Shown: positions 1 through 8,948 of the stretch, one piece after another
How positions within the stretch are numbered: the stretch's first letter is position 1
How the letters are laid out: the number at the start of each line of letters is the position of its first letter
Position numbers and translations under genes: made by a program
DNA from: Phytophthora colocasiae
Taxonomy: Eukaryota > Oomycota > Peronosporomycetes > Peronosporales > Peronosporaceae
Direction of reading: 5' to 3'
Length of the DNA stretch: 64,000 nucleotides
Assembly: GCA_018806915.1 (NCBI GenBank)
Contig: JAGKQI010000055.1
Location: 186,001-250,000, forward strand
Notes under the pieces: model-generated
The model's input: the letters and a program-made list of their open reading frames with translations, nothing else
Database searches by the model: none
Told to the model about the DNA's origin: nothing

Positions 1-1397
1 GTCGACATGACTGCGATCAGGAAAATACCAGGTAACGTAGCTAAGAAGTTGGCACACACGTAACTCACGACGCTCAATGAGCTGTTGGCCCGTTCTCGAG
101 CGAAAACAGCACGTTGTTCGATGAAAAACGGTAGAACAGCTACCGACATGAACACCAGGAACGCCTGCACGTAGAACAACATCGGCACCAGGTCCTCCTC
201 CGTCAGGTCGTTGTTTGTGCTCAAGTACATGGTCCCCACCATGAAACTCAGACAGAAATACATGAACAACCGGATCCAGTAGATCCCCGGATTGCGGATG
301 TTGTTCAACGTGTTGCGGTACATGAGCACACCGAACTGACGCATCGACGACGGCGACGGCTGCTCAATGTCCGGCAAATGCTGCAGCGTCTTGCGGTCAC
401 TCTCGATGCGGTTGCTCAGCTCCTTGCGGATCTCACTCTGCGCGTACGATTGCACCAGCTTCGGGACGTCTGCGTGGTCGTCGAAGTCCGTATTCACGAG
501 GCTGATAAAGTACTCGGCCGGGTTCATGTACGTCGGACAGTCGTGGCCGACTGACGTGAAGTGCGGGATCATTTGGCGACGGGGACCGCAGTACACGGTC
601 TGACCGGCCGACAGCACCACGACGTTCGTGAACATGTCGTAGACCAGAGACGACGGCTGATGGATCGTGCACACGATGGTTTTCCCCTCCTTGGCGCACA
701 ACTTCACGATGAACTTCATGACGTTGTGCGTGGCGCTCGAGTCCAACCCACTCGTAGGTTCGTCCAGGATGAGGATACTCGGGTTCGACAGCAGTTCAAT
801 GGCGATGCTTAGACGTCGCTTCTGGCCACCTGACAGACCCTTGCGGAAGATGTCGCCTACCAGAGTGTGACGGCACGTGGCCAGTCCCATGGCTTCCACT
901 ACGTCGTCCACGCGAGCCTCGATCTGCTTGGACGTGACGCTGTTGGGCAGACTGAGCTTGGCCGCCATGCGCATGGTCTCCAGTACAGTGAAGGAGCCGA
1001 GTAGTGAGTCCTCCTGAGCCACGTAGCTGGTCACGGCTCGGAACGTCTTGGACACGCGTGCTTCACCGTTGAGTTCGATGTCTCCCGTCACGTCTCCGGA
1101 GCTGATGCGGTCAGCCAAGAGGTCGACGAGTGTGGTTTTTCCCGAACCGGACGGTCCCATGATGGCGGTGAGCTCTCCGGGCGCGCATCGGCCACTGACA
1201 TTGTTCAAAATGGTCTTGCTACCTGTAGGAGAGTCGGACGTTTTCGGAGTTGCAACGGTGTAGCTGAGGTTGGTCCAACTCAAGACGCATGGATTGTTAA
1301 GGTGTTGGTAGGAAGGTTCAAGTTTACCTGCAGTTTCCAGAGATTGGGATTCAAGCATGGCGTAGGATAAACCTCGTAGTGAACGTGGTGATTCCAT
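1..1397 (-). CDS. ABCG (White-type) half-transporter, copy 1, 3' end beyond window
   Basis: ATP-driven membrane exporter of the ABCG family, with the order nucleotide-binding domain then transmembrane domain. About 465 codons are inside the window. The reading frame runs from an ATG at 1397 (protein start MESPRSL) to the left edge, so the last transmembrane helices are missing only because the window stops. Visible motifs are the N-terminal NPCVLSWTNLSYTV, Walker A GPSGSGKTT, the ABC signature LSGGQKRRLS, Walker B ILILDEPTSGLDS and the H-loop TIHQPSS. The gene is divergent from copy 2 at 2535, and the two form an inverted repeat (1-1263 against 2654-3920) with very high identity. The substrate cannot be told from sequence; oomycete ABCG proteins are generally linked to lipid or drug export. 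No frameshift was seen. Confidence 0.9.
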   Translation of the reverse strand, partial: MESPRSLRGLSYAMLESQSLETAGKLEPSYQHLNNPCVLSWTNLSYTVATPKTSDSPTGSKTILNNVSGRCAPGELTAIMGPSGSGKTTLVDLLADRISSGDVTGDIELNGEARVSKTFRAVTSYVAQEDSLLGSFTVLETMRMAAKLSLPNSVTSKQIEARVDDVVEAMGLATCRHTLVGDIFRKGLSGGQKRRLSIAIELLSNPSILILDEPTSGLDSSATHNVMKFIVKLCAKEGKTIVCTIHQPSSLVYDMFTNVVVLSAGQTVYCGPRRQMIPHFTSVGHDCPTYMNPAEYFISLVNTDFDDHADVPKLVQSYAQSEIRKELSNRIESDRKTLQHLPDIEQPSPSSMRQFGVLMYRNTLNNIRNPGIYWIRLFMYFCLSFMVGTMYLSTNNDLTEEDLVPMLFYVQAFLVFMSVAVLPFFIEQRAVFARERANSSLSVVSYVCANFLATLPGIFLIAVMS

Positions 1398-2534
1398 GAC
1401 GAACGTCATGAAGGTGTTCGCTTAGTAGCGAGTTTTGCAATTGTATATCGAGGATATTTGATGAATGGAAGCGACTTGGTTGTGTCAATGGCGTCTGACA
1501 TCTAACTAACAATCAGTTGTAGGTATCCAGGCCTTGCCTGACCTTTTACTTTTCGAGTCAGGCGTAACGAGATTTTTTTGATGTGTCAGTTTTTGTTGCG
1601 AGTTTGTCGAGGCACGAACGGCGCCGTGCGTTTAACGATAGATGGCACTTGGAAGCGTACACATACACGCGCTGAATAGTCGTGTCTTGGGCTAACCGGT
1701 AGTTGTAGTGGATTGCATCTCTTGATTCAAACGAAGCACCAGTTGACAAAGTTGAAGCAGACTCATCGCATTATGGGTGGCTAAACCCATCCGGCAATGA
1801 CCTAAGTACAAAACGGTTGCTTGGCAAACTCGATGCGCCTGACTTCCTACATGTACGTCAACACCATCCAGGGGACATGTATCCACAGGTAAACGCCGAC
1901 GTTCTCACGACCTGACCTTGTTCATCTCGAGTCAGGCATAGCACCACAATGCCTGACAATATGCGATCCAACTTGGACTCCAAACCAGTTGCATCGGCAA
2001 CGATTTGCCGGCGATCGTCTCGGTGGTTGCACTGCAACGGCGGCCAAAATCCTATCTTTCGCGGCGCCGCCGTCTCCATCGCCTGACTGTCCTCGACACT
2101 TGCATCCAGTCGCGTTGGATGGCTTCCAATCTGCCTTACAATTGACAGGACCCGTGTGGTGCCGCGCCATGTGCCTGACTTTGGCCATACCTGCCTGACC
2201 TGACCGCCACGTTTGTGCAGCGTCGTCTCCAACAGCGGCACCGTTACTGACCTGCATGAGACCTCTCCGCCGTGTCCCTGTTGCTGCCGTCAATTGACCT
2301 GGAAAAGGCGAGACCGAACTGCTGCCCAACACCTTAGGAAATGACCGGAGATTTGCACACTCTGCAATTCGCATTGGCGTGCGTGGCCTCCTCGTTGGGA
2401 CCCGTTCGCCTCTGGCCGTCACAATCCAAGTCGCCCAGTCAGAACGAGACCGTCACCGTTCCTCCACCGGTAGCACAGCCAACAGCTTGTGCTTCTTCGT
2501 GCTGGACCCGGACCGCACCCCGTCGATCTCCGTC
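1398..2534. promoter_or_regulatory. Shared intergenic region between two divergent ABCG genes
   Basis: No convincing gene lies in this 1.1-kb stretch. It must hold the 5' regions of both flanking ABCG genes, which start outward from it. An upstream GTG-initiated extension of the 2535 gene (from 2379) is open but has no ATG and no similarity to the other ABCG N-termini, so it is taken as 5' leader. The most visible structure is a cluster of GCCTGAC words, listed separately. Confidence 0.6.
1536..2204. promoter_or_regulatory. Array of GCCTGAC motifs in the divergent ABCG promoter
   Basis: Exact GCCTGAC or its complement GTCAGGC is seen at 1536, 1557, 1837, 1931, 1951, 2081, 2173 and 2193, with shorter CCTGAC forms at 1911 and 2199. 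A given 7-mer on both strands is expected about 0.08 times in 670 bp. The same word occurs upstream of the other ABCG genes (10951, 11014, 13194) and of the HIG1 gene (14312). This suggests a transcription-factor site or a degenerate short repeat; the binding factor is unknown. Confidence 0.5.
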
Positions 2535-4352
2535 ATGGCTTCACCACACTCGACGCCGTATGCGACATTGGATTCGCTCGAGACCGGCGGGAAACCCGAA
2601 CCAAGTTACCAGCATATTAGCAACCCGTGCGTGCTCAGTTGGACCAACCTCAGCTACACCGTTGCAACTCCGAAAACGTCGGACGCCCCCGACGGGAAGA
2701 AGACCATTTTGGACAATGTCAGTGGCCGATGCGCACCCGGAGAGCTCACCGCCATCATGGGACCGTCCGGTTCGGGAAAAACCACACTCGTCGACCTCTT
2801 GGCTGACCGCATCAGCTCCGGAGACGTGACGGGAGACATCGAACTCAACGGTGAAGCACGCGTGTCCAAGACGTTCCGAGCCGTGACCAGCTACGTGGCT
2901 CAGGAGGACTCACTACTCGGCTCCTTCACTGTACTGGAGACCATGCGCATGGCGGCCAAGCTCAGTCTGCCCAACAGCGTCACGTCCAAGCAGATTGAGG
3001 CTCGCGTGGACGACGTAGTGGAAGCCATGGGACTGGCCACGTGCCGTCACACTCTGGTAGGCGACATCTTCCGCAAGGGTCTGTCAGGTGGCCAGAAGCG
3101 ACGTCTAAGCATCGCCATTGAACTGCTGTCGAACCCGAGTATCCTCATCCTGGACGAACCTACGAGTGGGTTGGACTCGAGCGCCACGCACAACGTCATG
3201 AAGTTCATCGTGAAGTTGTGCGCCAAGGAGGGGAAAACCATCGTGTGCACGATCCATCAGCCGTCGTCTCTGGTCTACGACATGTTCACGAACGTCGTGG
3301 TGCTGTCGGCCGGTCAGACCGTGTACTGCGGTCCCCGTCGCCAAATGATCCCGCACTTCACGTCAGTCGGCCACGACTGTCCGACGTACATGAACCCGGC
3401 CGAGTACTTTATCAGCCTCGTGAATACGGACTTCGACGACCACGCAGACGTCCCGAAGCTGGTGCAATCGTACGCGCAGAGTGAGATCCGCAAGGAGCTG
3501 AGCAACCGCATCGAGAGTGACCGCAAGACGCTGCAGCATTTGCCGGACATTGAGCAGCCGTCGCCGTCGTCGATGCGGCAGTTCAGTGTGCTCATGTACC
3601 GCAACACGTTGAACAACATCCGCAATCCGGGGATCTACTGGATCCGGTTGTTCATGTATTTCTGTCTGAGTTTCATGGTGGGGACCATGTACTTGAGCAC
3701 GAACGACGATTTGACAGAGGAGGACCTGGTGCCGCTGCTGTTCTACGTGCAGGCGTTCCTGGTGTTCATGTCGGTAGCTGTTCTACCGTTCTTCATCGAA
3801 CAACGTGCTGTTTTCGCTCGAGAACGGGCCAACAGCTCATTGAGCGTCGTGAGTTACGTGTGTGCCAACTTCTTGGCTACGTTACCTGGTATTTTCCTGA
3901 TCGCAGTCATGTCGACGGCGTTGGTGGTTCTGCTAGCTGGTTTGAACGCTTTCGAGTTCTTCCTACTGAACCTGTTCCTGTCGCTGGTGGTGTCGGAGTC
4001 CATGATGCACGTGATCGGTGCTGCTGTGCCTCACTACATCATCGGTATCGCTTTGGGAGCTGGTGTGTTCGGTATGTTCATGCTGTGTGAAGGTTTCATG
4101 GTTCCTCGTGACTCGATCCCGGACTACTGGATCTGGGGGTACTACCTGGCATTCCATTCGTACTCGTTCGAGTCTTTCGTGTTCAAGCAGTTCGAGAACG
4201 AGACGTCGGAGCAGGCTCAAGGTATTTTGGCCAAGTACGGGATGGAGAATGTGGATGTGACTCGTGATATGCTGCTGTTGGTGGTGTACATTGTGGGTTT
4301 CCAGGCTATCTTCGCCTTCATTTTGTGGAAGTTCCACACCGGCCGTCGTTAG
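2535..4352 (+). CDS. ABCG (White-type) half-transporter, copy 2
   Basis: Complete 605-residue half-transporter. Start chosen at the ATG at 2535 (protein MASPHSTPY), because the copy-4 gene begins with a matching MASSP sequence and the longer frame upstream starts only with GTG. Order: N-terminal linker with NPCVLSWTNLSYTV, nucleotide-binding domain with Walker A GPSGSGKTT (about residue 80), signature LSGGQKRRLS, Walker B ILILDEPTSGLDS and H-loop TIHQPSS, then an ABC2-type membrane domain from about residue 355 with some six hydrophobic segments, ending KFHTGRR. A half-transporter must pair to work, so homo- or heterodimers with the neighbouring copies are plausible. The membrane half is almost identical to copies 1, 3 and 4, while the N-terminal and cytosolic linker parts differ. 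Confidence 0.93.
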   Translation: MASPHSTPYATLDSLETGGKPEPSYQHISNPCVLSWTNLSYTVATPKTSDAPDGKKTILDNVSGRCAPGELTAIMGPSGSGKTTLVDLLADRISSGDVTGDIELNGEARVSKTFRAVTSYVAQEDSLLGSFTVLETMRMAAKLSLPNSVTSKQIEARVDDVVEAMGLATCRHTLVGDIFRKGLSGGQKRRLSIAIELLSNPSILILDEPTSGLDSSATHNVMKFIVKLCAKEGKTIVCTIHQPSSLVYDMFTNVVVLSAGQTVYCGPRRQMIPHFTSVGHDCPTYMNPAEYFISLVNTDFDDHADVPKLVQSYAQSEIRKELSNRIESDRKTLQHLPDIEQPSPSSMRQFSVLMYRNTLNNIRNPGIYWIRLFMYFCLSFMVGTMYLSTNDDLTEEDLVPLLFYVQAFLVFMSVAVLPFFIEQRAVFARERANSSLSVVSYVCANFLATLPGIFLIAVMSTALVVLLAGLNAFEFFLLNLFLSLVVSESMMHVIGAAVPHYIIGIALGAGVFGMFMLCEGFMVPRDSIPDYWIWGYYLAFHSYSFESFVFKQFENETSEQAQGILAKYGMENVDVTRDMLLLVVYIVGFQAIFAFILWKFHTGRR

Positions 4353-4543
4353 TTGAGATAGTTCAATAAGACAGTATGACTCGGCGTTATAGTGATCCAA
4401 TATACGTAAGATATTCTTCATCCGTTCTAGATAAGTGTTGAAGGTGAAAGATAACGTTAGCATCTGGTGGAAGCACTAGCATGTGCCTACTGACACAGAT
4501 GGGGGCTGGTTGACCTGATGCGTTTGTGCTCAGATTCTGCTCG

Positions 4544-5201
4544 TAGCGTTGGGCAGAATAAATGGCTGGTTAAAACCATAAATGGTTATAACCAGGAAAA
4601 AACCAGGAAAAAACCAGCCGGATTCGTGCCGAAAACTCAAATCGGCCTAATTCGGAGGATAGCGATGTTTTATTAATTCTTTACCTCGCAGCGGCCATCT
4701 TTTAGGAGGCCTCAGTCATGGTCATGACCGACGATGGCCCATTAGGGCGAAATGATGAGGCCCGGACTCTCACTTTCCATTTCTCAGAAGAGCACTCGTT
4801 CCAGTCCACACCATGGCTCGACCGCAAAAGTCAGTATGGAGACTTTACGACACCATCGTAGCGAAAGGTCCTGGTAAAGCTTACCCTGACGTTAGGTGCA
4901 AGAACTGCGATGTCGATATAAAGAATGGTCATAGGAAGGTAATGCACGTCCTAGTATCGCATGTAGCTGCCAGCCATATGAGTCGTGTGCCTTCATCTTC
5001 CGGCGCGGCGCTTGCTTGCCTTCCAGACTCTCTGCAGGAGGCTGCTCCCTGCATGTATCCAGCCCGCGCTAATTTGCTGGGTGCAGCGGCCTAATTCGTT
5101 TTCGGCAGTTTTCGGCAGAAATGGTTATAACCTGCCGAAAACTTGCCATTTATGGTTTTAACCATAAATGGCAGTAATTTACAGCCATTTTGCCAACGCT
5201 T
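4544..5201. mobile_element. Small hAT-like element with BED-finger fragment
   Basis: The ends are an imperfect inverted repeat: TAGCGTTGG...AAATGGCTG on the left and its complement reaching CCAACGCTT on the right. Both ends carry further inverted copies of ACCATAAATGG and TTATAACC, giving long subterminal foldbacks. It encloses a short BED-type zinc-finger frame. No matching 8-bp target duplication was found, so it is an old or deleted copy. It lies just downstream of ABCG copy 2. Confidence 0.45.
4813..5094 (+). CDS. BED-type zinc-finger fragment (hAT transposase N-terminus)
   Basis: A 93-codon frame from an ATG. It begins with basic residues and a short VWRLYDTIV segment, followed by RCKNCDVDIKNG (C-x2-C) and LVSHVAASH (H-x4-H). 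This is the layout of a BED finger, the DNA-binding head of hAT transposases. No catalytic domain follows; the rest is low-information sequence. It sits inside inverted repeats at 4544-5201, so it is read as the leftover N-terminus of a non-autonomous hAT element rather than a host gene. It could be non-coding now. Confidence 0.4.
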   Translation: MARPQKSVWRLYDTIVAKGPGKAYPDVRCKNCDVDIKNGHRKVMHVLVSHVAASHMSRVPSSSGAALACLPDSLQEAAPCMYPARANLLGAAA

Positions 5202-5527
5202 GATGGTCGTAATCATGCAGGTGTTAGTGTACATCTGTAAGCAGTGCTGATCACCATTATCGCTTTATTCTGATTCTATCGGTAGAGCGAACTTTTGACC
5301 TTCCTAGTTACGTGAACGATTTAATTGACGTGACAACTTGGTCAGGACAGGAAAGACAGTCGAGCATTGTGCAGCGTTGCGGGGCAAGATCAACTACAGT
5401 ACCGGTACAGTTCCAACGACGAGTTGACGGTCGACTTGACCGACAAGTTGACCGGATACGATCGATTTGCACGCTTCCCAAACATGGAAAGGCTCGATTC
5501 CTTTGGCGCAAGCCATGTTGACCCGAA

Positions 5528-8500
5528 GAGGAATTTCCAAAAAACAGTACAAAGTACTGTTTTCTTCTAGTCTGTACAAATAACTCTGGGATATAGCTAC
5601 CGATCCAGTACATATTTGTAGACAGTTATTGAACAAAAAACCAGTACACTTAAGTTCGCAGCTAATACTTTAATTTACTTTTCCAACAACATTCTATTAA
5701 TAGTTTATTTCTTACTAATCTTCAGCTCCTTCGTTTTTTTTTATAGATCACACGAATCTATTTTGTCTTTTACTTCGTTCTTCACATTAGAAATGACTTC
5801 TCCGGCCACAAGCTACGAACCTCCATCGTTGTCCAAGTACGGTCAAGCACGCTTCGTGGTTGATACATCGGATGTTCAGGCAGCGCGTGACTTGGGCCTG
5901 CTACGGGATGACGTTGTATTGGACTCTGAGAATTCTGTAGCAGAAAACTACGGTCTGGTGTACGACCGTCTAGAAAATTTGGCTAAACATGAGTTCGCCT
6001 CCCAGAAGGCAGCCAGATCGAGCTTCAAAGAGTTCGCCGTTCGCTGTGGATTCCAGATATTTGTGAAACAGACGAGTGTGAAACCTAACAATTCTGGGAA
6101 CGCAAAATACCGATGCAAGAAGCTACATGGAGCGCAATTTTTTGACCAAAACACTCCAGTTGAAAGTCTGGAATGCCCATTTTTCGTGAACGTTTTTGGA
6201 TTTAACGGGAAATGGAAAGTGACAAAGATGAATTTGGCCCATAACCACGTCAAACATGTTGGTTTTACCCAAGTTCCATTTGTGGAAGGTTCTGTTCCTG
6301 CTCAGAAAACCAGCTTGCATAACACCACCCAGGACATTGAGCAACTTACAACACTGGTTATGACGGAAATGCTTCCTATGCATGACCGAACAACTGCAAC
6401 CTTGACGGGCTCCGCTATTCAGGAATTTCTAATTTCAAAGGGACACAAACTGGGGAAAACAGGAATTTCACGTATGAAGATGGATATTGACGACAGACTA
6501 CGGGGCGATTTAGTGGGAAGTTATCAAAAATTGAGTCGTATTTCAAAAAATGACAGAAAAGAATCCAGGCAGCGTCTGGAAAATTGACCGTGAAGCGGAT
6601 AATATGACATTTCGTCGTGCATGTTTCGTTCCGAGTGTTGGCATTCCATATCGCTAACATGTGCAAAAACTAACTGGTTACGACGGAGCGCACCTGAAAG
6701 GCGAAATGAACAAACGAGGTGTTTTCCTTGTGGCTACGGCGAAGGACTTCAACAACCATGTCGTTCCGTTTGCCCTTGCTCTTGTTGGGACTGAAAACTA
6801 CGAGAATTGGCATTGGTTCATGGAAATTGTGAAAACAGCTACTGGGTTGGACAAAATCACAATAATTTCGGATCGCCAAAAGGGCCTCTTGTCCGCCGTT
6901 GCCGAGGTTTATCCTTCAGCAGGACACCGCTACTGTCTAAGACATATTATGGATAACATCAATCGTTCTGGTGCCAAGCTTTCTATCGACGACAGGCGCA
7001 TTATTTGTTCTATGGCTCGTAGCGACTGCGAAAATGACTACAAGCTTTTTCGAAGTGAATTACTGGCTTCTAAACCCAAGGCAGTAGAATATCTGGACAA
7101 CATCGACCAGAAACATTGGGTCAAACACAAATTTTGCGAAACATTCGGACTGCCAACGTTCGGAGAAATTACCTCAAATTTGTCCGAACAAGCTAACAAT
7201 TGATGGGTAATGAAATGAGGAGTTCCAAACCTCTTGACGCATTTTCACATGTACTTCAAGCGCCTAAGTGAACTCACGTCTGAAAAACGACAATTGGCGT
7301 CGAAATGGATTAGTAACATCGGTGGACATCGTTTGGTTCCTCTATTGCAAAGGGAGCTGGAAGATCGAGCCAAGGCTGCTTCAATGTGCGCAATAACTCC
7401 TCTCCTAGATGGCGCTTTTTCGGTTCCAGCACCTTGGTCCCCAGAGCAAGCATGGATATATCCACCCCTGGCGCGTAGTTGATCTGCCGGGCCACTGAGT
7501 GTACGTGTGGCAATTGGAAGGATGAAAATTTTCCGTGCATTCATGCAATTTGCGCTGCCGTTCACAATGGTAGCAGATTTGAAGAGCTATACGACAAGAT
7601 TAGAACTTCAATTGGGCATTTTCAAGACACATACACTTTCGCGTTCAAGCCTTGGCCTACAGATGTCACACTCGAATCCGACTCATCCATGCTTGTTCCT
7701 CATTTTCAGAGTGACCCAGAACGTATTGGTAAACGTGGGCTGAAGCCAGGACCCAAGCCTTCCCACAAACGAAAACAAGCTCGTAATGCTCTATGAGGAT
7801 AGCTATAGTGATTCCCGACTCTGTTTCTTCATATTAAAAATACAATTTCTTTCCTATAAAAGTAATTGGTTTTTTGCATTTTGTAATTAAAAATTAAATT
7901 TAGCTGAATATTATCTTTAAAAATTTGCTTCACAAGTCATGTTTTGGAAGCACTTCAGATCGTCCAGTATTGAAATTTCGAAATTGTGATCCAATAACAT
8001 TTTCAGTTGTTCCCTTGTGGTGTCTATACAAAAAATTGTATGAAACAGTGTTTCTTGTTTGCAAGTTATAAGATCTCGACTGCAGCGTCCCTGACTTGGA
8101 CATTAGAATATTGAATTCTTTAGGTGTAATTGTGTTTTGTGAATTTTTTTGTGTTTTGGAGACGTCTACAATTCATTTTGTTTTAGCAAACGGCATCGCT
8201 TCTTATGCATTACACGTCCTCAACTATGATAGCACTAAATGCATGCCATTCCACAATTTCTGTTATAGCGCCTTTGAACAAGAGAGGAAAACACACACGC
8301 AACTTCCAACGCAATCTCGACGGCTCCTTTTACAGATTGAGAGTCAACCAAAATCTAACTAATCGGCCTCCCCCTGAAGAAGACCCGGCGTTTCGACCGC
8401 AGAGTGGCAACGGTTTATTTCGAGGAAGGCAAGCACAAAGAGGGCGAGGTGGGGAGACATTTGAGGTTGAGCGCCTTTATGCAAAACGATGGGTCCACAC

Positions 8501-8811
8501 TCTTGAATTCTACTTAGTGCAGTGGGTAAATTATAGAGAGCTAACGTGGGAACCAGCTAGAAACTTACCTTGGCAACTAAAAATGGATTTTGAGCGAGAA
8601 ACAATCAACTTCGTGTGGCTATACCAAGCTACCCGCGGACGACGCCGTCGAGCGCCCCCTGCTACCCGACGAAGCTCCAGAACTGTTGCAAGAACGTAGG
8701 AAGATTATTAAGTTCGTACGCGAACTTAATACATACTGTTTCCAGTACTATGAGTTCACTGTTTGGATTAGCAAGAAAACAGTACTTTGTACTGTTTTCT
8801 GGAAATTCCTC
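5528..8811. mobile_element. MULE (Mutator-like) transposon with 10-bp target duplication
   Basis: Both ends carry the inverted repeat GAGGAATTTCC followed by ACAGTACAAAGTACTGT, itself a perfect palindrome, over roughly 40 bp with one mismatch. TTGACCCGAA stands immediately outside on both sides (5518-5527 and 8812-8821), a 10-bp target duplication within the usual 8-11 bp MULE range. The 3.28-kb interior holds a decayed transposase gene with FAR1-like, MULE, SWIM and chromodomain parts. The well-preserved ends with broken coding sequence suggest it could still be moved in trans. Confidence 0.85.
5793..8699 (+). pseudogene. Broken MULE transposase with SWIM finger and chromodomain
   Basis: Reading in order: an N-terminal FAR1/WRKY-GCM1-like DNA-binding part (5793 on; ends ...LAHNHV), a DDE-type MULE core with YDGAHLKG, then IISDRQKGL and the SEQANN segment (6661-7203), a SWIM zinc finger CTCGNWKDENFPCIH near 7500, and a chromodomain-like stretch near 8480-8570 with YLVQWVNYRELTWEP. 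The frame is broken at least four times: a one-base shift in the A-run near 6545, a TAA near 6656, a missing base in the tryptophan codon after SEQANN (7200), and further shifts before 7250 and 7480. It lies inside the terminal repeats at 5528-8811. Activity in cis is not possible. Confidence 0.8.
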
Positions 8812-8948
8812 TTGACCCGAAGCTAATGTAGAGGACAGCTTCCTGTTTTCAATCATGCATACAAGTTAACTTTTGGATTTCATACGGTTTTCGACACGAC
8901 TTCAACTTAAATAAAAAAAAAATTACATACAATTTATACGGAGTCATG

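Noticed and set aside
433..870. Long open frames overlapping the ABCG genes on the opposite strand or in other frames (also 3047-3625, 9071-10644, 11293-12866)
   Set aside because: They repeat in each ABCG copy because the DNA is conserved, have no domain of their own and follow the codon structure of the transporter.
2341..2829. 162-codon plus-strand frame at the start of ABCG copy 2
   Set aside because: Out of frame with the ABCG protein and overlapping its nucleotide-binding domain; a shadow.
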